DNA from: Reclinomonas americana ATCC 50394
Taxonomy: Eukaryota > Jakobida > Jakobea > Jakobida
Direction of reading: 5' to 3'
Assembly: GCA_048213135.1 (NCBI GenBank)
Contig: PS015082.1
Span: 75,923-104,233, forward strand
Length of the DNA stretch: 28,311 nucleotides
In this document: positions 20,031 through 28,311 of the stretch, in pieces
Layout: each line of letters starts with the position of its first letter
Numbering within the stretch: the first letter of the stretch is position 1
Made by a program: the position numbers and the translations under genes
Notes under the pieces: model-generated
What the model was told of the DNA's origin: nothing
Seen by the model: the letters and a program-made list of their open reading frames with translations, nothing else
The model's database searches: none

Positions 20031-21353
20031 TCACCGCAGACCAATCACACCACCCATGGCCAGTGTGGCACCCTGCCGATCCACACCCTGGAAAATTGCG
20101 CCCTTCAAGTTGGCACCCTGACAACGACGAAAGAGCGTCGTGAGTACACAGCGTATGAGTGAGCGAGCAGGTTGGGGCACACGCACCCGCAGATCCGAAT
20201 CGCGCAAGTCCACGTCACGGATGATGGCGTAGGAGAGATTGGCGTTGGAGAGGTCCACGTTGCGCAGAATGGCATTGGTCAGCGTGCAGTACGACAAGTC
20301 GGCATTCTTCATAATGGCACCCGTAAAGTCGGCGGCACAAGCGTCGGCACGGCACAGCGACGCTCCGGTCAGATCGGCACCCGTGAGCTTGGCACTGTTC
20401 AAACGGAATGAGACGAGAAGGAGAAGTGAAGAGCGGGGTGAACACGCACCTGGTGAGCAAGCTGTGCGACATGTTGGCGCCGCGCAGCGAGGCCGCCACC
20501 AGCTGCGTCGAGTGCATCTTGGCGCGGTGAAAGTTGATGCCCGACAGATCCAGATCGTTGAGCACCAGCGTGTTGAAGCAGATGCCCTGGAAGCGCAGTG
20601 GCGTGCCCGATGTGGTGCTCATGATGCTCTGCAGGAGAGTCAGCCACACAGCCACACACAGCGATAGCACACCAGGCGCAGCGCAACTCGAACCACATCC
20701 TCGCGAGTGACCTCCGGCTCCCGCTGCGAATTCGGCAGCGTGGCCTGTCGCGCCTCGGCAGCCTCGTCGGCATCGAGCATGCGCTGCACCGCTTGCTCCA
20801 ACTGGCGGAAACACGAGCCGTGGTGAGCAACCCCAGAAGCAAGAGCGCCAGAAACAAAAGACCAGCACGCACTGTTTCGACCCCGAAATACTGCGCCTCA
20901 CGGAGGAGACCACGAGTGGAGGTGCCCTTGTCGAGTCGCACCTCGCCCGTGCGCAAAAACGACAGGATCACATCAAAGTAGCGTGGATCTGTGGACGACG
21001 ATCATCAGCGTGCCTGTGTGGCGATGCACACGCACGCACGCACGCACGCACCGCGATCAAACAGAATGCGTCCCTTGTCATCGCGCGAAAACGGGATGGA
21101 GCAGCTGTCCGAGGCGCCACTGTCGAGCTCAGCCAGATTGCGGAAGAGCGCGGAGCTGTCGTCCACAAGCAGAGTGGATCGCGTGGTGCAAAAGTACTCG
21201 CCGCCCACGTTGAAGTGAATCCACTGTGTGCAGGTGTGCGTAAGAGAGAGAGAGAGAGATGTGGAGATGCGGAAGACCGCAGCGCACCTCTGAATCGTCG
21301 GACGATGAGCGTGTGGGGGACTTGGAGGAGGCAGCGGTTTCGGCGGCACTCAT
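20031..21353 (-). CDS. BTB/T1-domain protein with pentapeptide repeats (KCTD9-like)
   Basis: Exons 21353-21288, 21223-21052, 20988-20873, 20801-20688, 20628-20450, 20394-20187 and 20117-20031 join in frame to 313 residues. A Ser/Thr-rich start (1-22) precedes a T1-type BTB domain: IHFNVGGEYFCTTRSTLL, ALFRNLAELDS, RDPRYFDVILSFLRTGEV, LLREAQYFGVE. A charged helix (LEQAVQRMLDADEAAEAR) links to pentapeptide repeats of the A-(D/N)-L-x-x type from about 180 to 310 (SGINFHRAKM, ASLRGANMS, GADLTGASL, NADLSYCTLTNAIL, VDLSNANLS, DVDLRDSDL, GANLKGAIF). In animals KCTD9 is a CUL3 ubiquitin-ligase adaptor. Here a substrate-adaptor role is inferred from the domains. The N-terminal KHA-like segment of animal KCTD9 is absent. 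The donor after 20688 could instead be six bases upstream. Divergent from the La/CCR4 gene. Confidence 0.9.
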
Positions 21354-21749
21354 GATGCGCTCTATGCACGCAAAAAAGATCGAGTACGAAAACAGCGACA
21401 ACGAAGACACTTGTCGCAAACGCACGTGCGAAAATAGCTTTCAGACGCGCGCGTTCGAAGTGATGCAAGGCAGCGTGGCGTTGCGAGGGAGGCCAGGCGG
21501 TGGGTTACATGCAGTTTGCCAGGGTAGGCTCCTGTGCCTGGTCGAGCGCGTCCGAAACTGACGGCCTCGACGTTGTGATATCGATCGACGTCGACGTCGT
21601 CGTACATTCCCCGCGCGCCTCACCTTCTCCGCTTGCCCCACAGCTCCTCGACTAACACCACCACCACCGCCTTCTTGTTGTCCACCCGTCTTTCTTTCTG
21701 TCATCCATCTCGTCCCGCATTGGATCCATTTCCAGCTCCTTTTTGTTTG
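21354..21749. promoter_or_regulatory. Divergent promoter region (KCTD9-like / La-CCR4 fusion)
   Basis: 396 bp between start codons. It contains GATATCGAT at 21577-21585, immediately followed by a CGACGTCGACGTCG stretch (21587 onward) that is itself palindromic. This is roughly midway between the two genes. C/T-rich sequence follows toward 21750. Confidence 0.5.
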
Positions 21750-24700
21750 ATGGCCGACGAACAGAGTGCCGCCGCTGCCGCTGCACCTTCCGAGCCGCCC
21801 AGTCGTAGTTCTCTGCGTCCGCCTCCGCTCTTCCTGCGACCTCCGCTTGAACCGCTGACGCATCTTCCCGTCGCAGTTGCGCAGCGCTCAGCTTCTTTGC
21901 AGTTCGCATTGTTTTTCTCCTGCTGATTGCCTTGTCTCTCTCTGTTTGCAGCAGCACGACCCGAACGACGAGTCGGAAGACGACGAGGCCGATGAGGGCG
22001 ACGACGGCGAGGAAGGCGAGGAGGGCGATGTGTTGATCGATGAAGAATGGGCGCGAACAGTGGCCTCCATGATTGAGATCTACGTGCAAGACTCGGATCT
22101 CACGCGCCCCGAGTCGGCGACGCGACGGCACAACGTCCCCGGACCGTGGATCGATCTGATCATGGCCTTTACTGAACTTGGCGGACTTTCCGAGGTGTGT
22201 GTCATGCATGCATGCAAGCAGTCTGATCATTCACGTGGATCCACTCATGGATGAGGCGCGAGGGTAGTTTGTGAACGAGGAGAGTCGCGCGGTGCGTGGA
22301 CTGTATCGGTACTTGCGGCGCCTGTTCTCCACGTCGCCAACCGTCGAGTTCAAGCGATGTGGCGATGGGCCGGATCGAGTGCGCCGACGCGCTGTTTCTC
22401 GTTCGTGTTTTGTGCCCCTGTCTCTTTCTGTGGTGTGACGCTCATCGCTGCGTGCTTGCTTGCGGGCTGGGTGCAGAGGAGATTTTGATGCGACTGGAGG
22501 AGCTCTTTTTGTTGCTCCCGCGACCGGAGACCGCCATGGCGCCGGTCGACGAGGAGCCTCCGCGTGACGACGTGGATCTGCAGCGTCAGGACGACGAGGC
22601 AGCGTCGCTGATGGTGGCCAGCTGGCTCAGTCGTGTGTTGCACCCTCCCGCCACCTATCCAGTGCTCGAGAGCGCGCGACTGGAGCATCCGCTCGGCTAC
22701 GTGCCGATTCGTCTCGTGTTTGGTGCGTGTGTGCGGGAAATGAGAGCGACTCTGTGTGTGGCACTCACGTGCGTCTTGCAGCCGAGTGTCCACTCATTCA
22801 GCAGGCCTGCATCAAGGCCGCCTCCACGACACCGGCTGCGGGCGATCCACTGGCGGCCAAGCTCAAGCGCACCAACAGCGCCGGCTCGTCCTCCAGTGGC
22901 GGCAGCAGCAGCGGCGGTAGTGGCAGCGGCAGTGGTGCTGTCGATGCCGCCGAGCACTACCTCATGTGGCTCATCGAGCGACAGCGACTCCGCGACGCCG
23001 GCTTCCTGCAGCTCGACGGAAGCTCACGTTCGCTGTACACGATCTCGCTGCATGAGCAGCTGTCGCGTCTCATTGTTCACATGTTTCACCCGGCCACCTT
23101 GCTCAAGGTGACTGTGCTTTCCTCGTCACTGTGTTGTGTCTGCCTGCTGACCTGTTGCTGCATGACGCACGCAGCACACCACGTTGATGGCTGTCTGTGA
23201 TCACCACCAGGGCAGTGCGCCGGTAAGTAGGAGCCACACTCCGCGTCGTTGACGCCGACTGACGTTCTTCCCCAACCACAGATTGAAGAGTTCGCCAAGA
23301 TGCGCCGAGTGGTGCACGCGCTGCGTCACTTGCCTCGCGAGCTGTGGCTTTCTCGTATTGTTGCGTTGTCGCCACCTCATTCCATGCATTGCGGTGACTG
23401 ACAGGAGACGGATGGTAGGCCACTGCCGCCTCGCTGTGCCCTTCGATGGAGCTCGTGAGCGATGAATCCGGTCGGCAGCTGATCCGCGGCTACAAGGGCG
23501 ATGCGTACATCCTGCGCCACCTGCAGGTGTGGTTCTCCGACGAATTCCTGCTGAGCCAGGACGGCCAGCTGTTGCGGACGCTGCTGGAGGAGGACGGCTC
23601 GGTGCCCATCGAAGTCATGTGCGGTTTTGACGCGTTTCGCGAAGAGCACATTTCAGCGGAGCAAGTTGTCGAAGCCATTCGCGGCCAGCCCAAGTTGCAC
23701 AAGCTCAAGCTCACCAGAGAACGAGACGCGGTACAGCGCAAGACTCCGTTCAAACTGCAGACGGTGCCAAAGACGCCCGACGAGGTGGTTCGCATCGAAT
23801 GGGGTGCCGCGGAGCCGATGCATCTGGTGTGTGTTGGGAATGAGATGCATGGTGCGGAGTTGTGAACTCACTGTCGCGCAGGATGTCGCACCGAGTGAGT
23901 CTGCTGCCATATCGCCCATGTCACCGCTGCCCAGCGAGGGTCTGCCGCGTGACGAGCTCCTGAGCAAGGTGCGTCGCCGCATTGAATTCTGGCTCTCGGA
24001 TCGGCATCTGGCGCTGGATGTAGTTGCGTCGCGCGGCATTGAGCGCCTCCTCAGCCGAGTGTGGAGGGCGGCCTGTGTTCAAACCCCTGTGTCCTTGTCA
24101 GTACCTGTCCTCGTTCCTGTACTCGTCTGGCGACGGATCCATCGGTATCTACGAGTTGCTCGGCTATCCTCCGCTGCTAGCGTGGCTGGCCGAGTACTCT
24201 GGTGTGTGATCACGAGCCAGCTCCTGCTCTTGCCGAAGTGACTGAGATTCGATGGTCTTCTGACAGAGCGCACCACTATTATCCGCGAGGCTCTTCTCGA
24301 GTCGTCGGCGGTCGAGGTGTCACCGGACGGCATGCAGTTGCGGCGCGTCGACCTGCTGCCCGAGCTGCGTCGCGTGGTGCTGTTTGGCCCACTGGAAAAT
24401 GCACGAGCGCTGATCGGCCACTCGAGTGCACTGCAAGCAAGTCAAGGTACAGTACAACTTTGTGTTCTCCGCACCTCTCCAGTCTCTCTCTCACACGTCA
24501 GCACGTGTGTGCTTGTGTGGCAGGCGCATCGTTCACCATGATGACGTACAACATTCTGGCCGAGTCGCTGTGCTCACCCACGTGGTATCCATACGCCGAT
24601 CCATCATGTGCGCGACGAGCGTGCGTTGCTGCGCAGCGAGTGGTCTGTCGCTCATTGTGTTTTTTCTGTGACGCAGCTCTCGACTGGGAGAATCGTCGAT

Positions 24701-26288
24701 GGGCGGTTCGGTGTGTGACTGCATTCTTGCATATGTTGTGACTGCTGTCCATTCCTCACGCCGTTCTACAGTCGCGAAATTCTGTTCTACGAGCCCGACA
24801 TTCTCTGCCTGCAAGGTGAGAACGAAGAGAGAGGTCAACAACAAAAAGGCCATTGTGGTTGACTGTCATTGCAGAGATCCAAGCGCCCGGCAAGTGGGAG
24901 CAAGTGAGTCTCGATATCGTGCTGTATGCACTCCGTGCTTCGCCTCCCTCAACTCGTGTTCGTTCAGGGAGAGCATCCGTCGATCAATCATGCGCACTGG
25001 ATGTTTAGGACGCTGAGTGCTGCCGGCTACCGCGGTCGCTATTGCAGGAAGCGCGGCCGCAACGGACTAGTCATCCAGGAGCATGAGCCAGTGATCGGCA
25101 ACATGCTGCTGTGGTTCGTCGGTACAGTGGTGGCAATGGTGGTGATGATGGCTGGATGACTGATCGTTGTATTCTGTCGCAGGAAGGACTCGGTGTTTGA
25201 GTTGGTCTCCACACACTTCTTCAGCATGGTGCGTCTCCGCCGTCAGTCGATGCACAAGAGTGAGACGTGTGTCGTTTACATGTTGCGCGCAGGCCGATGC
25301 GGTCTACGAACTGGCCACCGATCCGACTGTGAAGCGCACCATCGGCAAGGGACACACGCAGGTCGCGGTGTTTGCCGTGCTGCGCCATCGTGAACGTGGT
25401 GACCTCGTGCTGGCCGGCTCGACGCACATTTCGGCCAACTGGAAGCAGTCGTACATGCAGATGCGGCAGATGATTGTGTTGAGTCGCGAGATACACAGAC
25501 TGCAGGGCGAGATCAGTGCGCAAATCGGGCACCCGATTCCGGTGGTGCTCGGTGGCGACTTTAATGTGACACCAAACTGCGCCATGTACGGCTACTTGCG
25601 TCACGGTGCGTGGGGCCGTCCCTTCCCGCACAACTTGCATGATATGATGACTGCTCAACCGTTTCTCTTTGCAGGATTTGTGCCTCCGGATCACCCGCTG
25701 GTGACAGCCGCCGCCGACGGGTGCGCGGCGTCCGTTCTCGACTCGACCACTGGTGGATTTGTGAATCCTCGGCCGCTCCGCAGTGCCATGGAGACAGTGA
25801 TCGGCACCGAGCCGCATGTGACGAACTTTACCGTGGAATGTTGCGTCTGTTGCCACACGATAAGTGCACTCTTTCCAGTTACTCATTCACTCTGTGGCCT
25901 TATTCACCAGATCGCGGCACGCTTGACTACGTTGCGTCATTATTTCCTCATGTTGGCAGTGTGCGTTTCATGCCTTTCTCACGGTACCCCTCTGGCATGC
26001 AGTTGTTCTACACCGAGCCACTCATGCCGCTGGCGGTGCTCGACGTGCCCTCTGTGCAGACTCTATCAAAGGAAAACGGGTGTGTGCTTGCACGTTTTGT
26101 CAGTGTGACTCCGTCTTCGCCTGACTGCTTCTGCCCAGTGGCCTTCCCAACTCGCGTTTCCCAAGTGACCATCTTCCAGTTTTTGTTGCGTCGTCCACCG
26201 CTGACTCTCGCTTCTCGTGTCGCATACTAACAGCTTGCATTGTCGTTGTTGTACACAGGCGCGTTTCAGATTTCCGCCGCACTGGTGA
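21750..26288 (+). CDS. Multi-La-motif protein fused to a CCR4-type nuclease (novel architecture)
   Basis: Twenty-three in-phase exons encode 1,020 residues: 21750-21875, 21952-22194, 22268-22400, 22477-22722, 22782-23107, 23175-23222, 23282-23359, 23419-23826, 23882-24022, 24102-24201, 24267-24446, 24524-24607, 24677-24710, 24772-24815, 24875-24903, 24968-25113, 25183-25228, 25293-25605, 25675-25839, 25911-25930, 26003-26079, 26139-26184, 26259-26288. After an acidic run (45-73) come La-type winged helices: e (565-644; IEFWLSDRHL, DGSIGIYELL, EVSPDGMQLRRV) and d (428-505; LQVWFSDEFLL, DGSVPIEVMCGF) are clear. c (341-424; GSAPIEEFAKMRRV, SDESGRQLIRG) is good. a (79-167) and b (about 210-338, interrupted by a Ser/Gly insert) are divergent. 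The nuclease (677-1020) keeps Asn686 (MTYNILA), Glu731 (CLQE), His849 (STH), Asp893/Asn895 (GGDFN) and Asp1006/His1007 (FPSDHLP), so it should remove poly(A) or other 3' nucleotides. The LRR of ordinary CCR4 is missing. Confidence 0.92.
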
Positions 26289-26470
26289 ACTCGGTCGTCC
26301 TCAATGAAAACTGCGCCTGTCGCCAGTGCATCCTCCTCTCTCTGTCTTCAGCATGTTTTTTTTTTTACTTCGACGCAACAGCGACTCCACCGCCAGAACC
26401 AGAGCAGCGGCGTGTCGTGCCGTGTCGGCATTTTCCACCCTCAAACCATACACATGTTTCTTTCTTATCC
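26289..26470. other. Convergent intergenic region
   Basis: 182 bp between stop codons on opposite strands, with a run of about 12 T at 26357 onward. No gene. Confidence 0.6.
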
Positions 26471-28260
26471 TCAAAAGCTCAGCTCGCGGTCTACGAGTCC
26501 CTCCGCATTCCACTGCTGATAATCGCCATCCTCCACCGATTCGTCCTCCATGGCCATACGGTCGTACTCGACACGTGCAAACTTCTCCCAGTCACTGCGC
26601 ACGACGGTGATGAGGACACAATCTCGCACGTGAGAGAGAGAAGATATAAACCTCAGAGTGTTGCTCTGGTTCTCCTGGTACACCAGGAACGGATCGCGGG
26701 TCTCGAAGGACAGGAACTTGTTGAGGTTGGTGAAGGTATTGATAAACACGTCGGCTTGCTTGCATCGCTTGAGGTCGGAAATGTAAATGGCGGTAATGTC
26801 CACTGGCTTCACCATGTCCAACCTGAGCGCACGACCACCACTGGCGGTGAGCATCGCGTGGAGCAAAGGTTTCGCGACAGACACACACGCAAACACGCAA
26901 CATTTGACACAAAATGTCGTCAAAGGTGACAATCTCGGCCGCCAGATTCTCCATGCGCGTCAGCTGCTCCGAGTACAGGTACTCGAGCTCGTACGCGGAG
27001 AGAAGACCATCATTGTCAATGTCCATGATACGGAACCAGTACTCGAGCGCCGTCGGCGACGTCTTGTCCTCCTCGGCAACGCAGAACCCTGCTCATCGCG
27101 GCATGAGAGAGACGAGAGGAGCGGCTCGACCTTTGCGACAGGGGAACGCAACAGATAAAATCGCGATATGACATCATGCCACGACGCTCGCACAGGAATC
27201 GTCTCGGCGCCTGATCAAAGATGCGATCCACCACACGCGACGTTAGTGCGTAGTTGCTGTACGCGGAGAACTCCTGCACACATTCACACATACACAGTGA
27301 GCCAGTGTGGTCTACACCTGCGCTGTCATCATCATCATCGTCGCAACTTCCTTGTTGATCATGAAATCGTGGTCGTGATCGAGCTCCCAGAACTTGCAGT
27401 AGAGCACATAAAAGTGCTCGTACGAGAAGAAATCCATGATCTGGCACACACACAGTTCCAACGTCAGCCTAATCCCCCCACAAGCTGCATGAACTGTATT
27501 GTGGCGCAAGCACACCTGATTAATGTCGTCTTCGGTGTCCAGCTTTTGCAGGGTGGCCAGCAGTTTTGAGTTCTTGAAGCTCTTGAAGTCTATTGCCTCC
27601 AGGTTGGTGCGATCGAGAACGTAGAATATCCGTTCGACCACCGTCTCGGCTGTGTGCGCGTGACAGGTGAGCGTTACGTGCTCCGCCATTCCCCGCCACT
27701 CGACTCGACTCACCGTATCGTTCTTGGAATTCGGGCGTCTGCTTGAGGAACTCGAGGCCCGGATGTCGTTCGAGAACCTCTGCAGAGACGAAACAGCGGG
27801 TGAGACCACAACATCAGGCAGGTAGCATTGTGTCGCGAGCACGAGACCTTGTACCAAGTCGACAAATCCACTGCGAACAATAGTCTTGCCAGTGGGAGCA
27901 CGGAAAATATTGTACACCTGACGCGCCTCCTCGTTGCCGGAGAGTTCACGCTGCCAGTACCGCAAAAACGACTCGAGGGTCACGGTGCCGGTGCCTGTCG
28001 TGTCCACTCGCCGGAAAAGTGTTCGATTTACATACGATGGCAGCTTCAGCACGTCTCGTGTCACGCGCAGCAGGCCCACTTCTTGCAGTGCGTTGCTGCT
28101 GAGACCAAATGCACTCCGAAGGCGAGCCTACATGGATACACCACCTGCCATCAGCATTCGAGAACCGGGAGAGTGTGTGGCGAGGCCTCCCACTTACCGG
28201 CACATCGCCATCTTGTGTCCGCACCGGTGGAGGCTTGGGCTTGTAGAACGAGGGAATGAT
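26471..28260 (-). CDS. Protein phosphatase 2A regulatory subunit B'' (PPP2R3 family), 5' end outside window
   Basis: Calcium-responsive regulatory subunit that targets the PP2A core enzyme. Exons on the minus strand: 28260-28198, 28127-27848, 27779-27714, 27649-27516, 27440-27348, 27273-27153, 27088-26902, 26822-26652, 26594-26471, all in phase. Family landmarks in order: IIPSFYKPKPPP, KLPSYVNRTLFRRVD, FLRYWQREL, RHPGLEFLKQTPEFQERYAE, RIFYVLDRTN, IMDFFSYEHFYVLYCKFWEL. EF-hand 1 is DHDHDFMINKEE and EF-hand 2 DIDNDGLLSAYE, both with complete acidic ligand positions. Then SYRDFIWFCVAEEDKTSP, FDDILCQMLDMVKP, DPFLVYQEN and SDWEKFARVEYDRM. A conserved Trp is rebuilt across the intron between 27153 and 27088, supporting its GTTGCG donor. 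The N-terminal region and start codon are beyond 28311; 28261-28311 is intron. Three of the eight introns between these exons start GTTGCG. Confidence 0.95.
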
Positions 28261-28311
28261 CTGCGTGCTGGCATGTGAGACACAGAAAGCCAGAGACTCT
28301 CTCTCTCTCTC

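Noticed and set aside
23344-23478. A 10-nt microexon (23405-23414) in the La-CCR4 gene
   Set aside because: It was in phase, but the alternative of one 59-nt intron (23360-23418, donor GTTGCG) restores a La-module ending (SDESGRQLIRG) that parallels the ends of the other modules, so it is better.
1-28311. tRNA, rRNA, CRISPR arrays, bacterial-type operons or insertion sequences
   Set aside because: I looked on both strands and saw no such structures; the region is spliced eukaryotic DNA throughout.

Overview
This window comes from a nuclear genome of an intron-rich, GC-rich, probably unicellular eukaryote that I cannot place further. Every recognisable gene is broken by many very short introns (about 55-97 nt, roughly 91 in the window). 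The protein families are eukaryotic: PARP, serine palmitoyltransferase, sterol C5-desaturase, KCTD9-like, CCR4-like nuclease and PP2A B''. All exon models were read by hand from splice signals, reading phase and protein family knowledge; no alignment program was run.

Layout. 1-1502 (+): 3' part of a PARP1/2-like poly(ADP-ribose) polymerase. 1503-4087: no gene; a satellite of about 175 bp period (2181-3740) interrupted by an assembly gap. 4088-5789 (+): unknown proline-rich coiled-coil protein with an NLS-like patch. 5881-8198 (-): serine palmitoyltransferase LCB2 subunit, with both ends in gaps. 8904-9312 (-): N-terminal part of a membrane-anchored START/SRPBCC-like protein. 9402-11029 (+): sterol C5-desaturase. 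11235-16250 (-): 1,240-residue multi-pass membrane protein with a large beta-rich ectodomain and a polyglycine tail. 16370-17098 (-): secreted NlpC/P60- or CHAP-like hydrolase. 17587-18292 (-): claudin/PMP22-like four-span protein. 18412 into the gap at 19367 (+): secreted-type single-span protein with a PPxY-bearing tail. 20031-21353 (-): BTB plus pentapeptide-repeat protein like KCTD9. 21750-26288 (+): a 1,020-residue fusion of up to five La-type winged-helix modules with a complete CCR4-family nuclease. 26471-28260 (-): PP2A B''/PPP2R3 regulatory subunit, with its 5' end outside the window.

The standout gene is the La-motif array fused to a CCR4-type nuclease, which looks like a self-contained RNA-end-recognising deadenylase. 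The splicing is also unusual. About a quarter of the introns begin GTTGCG rather than GTAAGT or GTGAGT. Several exons are extremely small: a 2-nt exon supplies most of the PARP catalytic glutamate codon, and four 6-9 nt exons lie in the sterol desaturase.

Three lipid genes (LCB2, START-like, C5-desaturase) sit together; the last two are divergent with only 89 bp between their start codons. Two more divergent pairs are 17587-18292/18412 onward and 20031-21353/21750-26288. Five runs of N (1622-1641, 2389-3066, 5881-6080, 8221-8828, 19367-19936) hide parts of three genes and most of the satellite.
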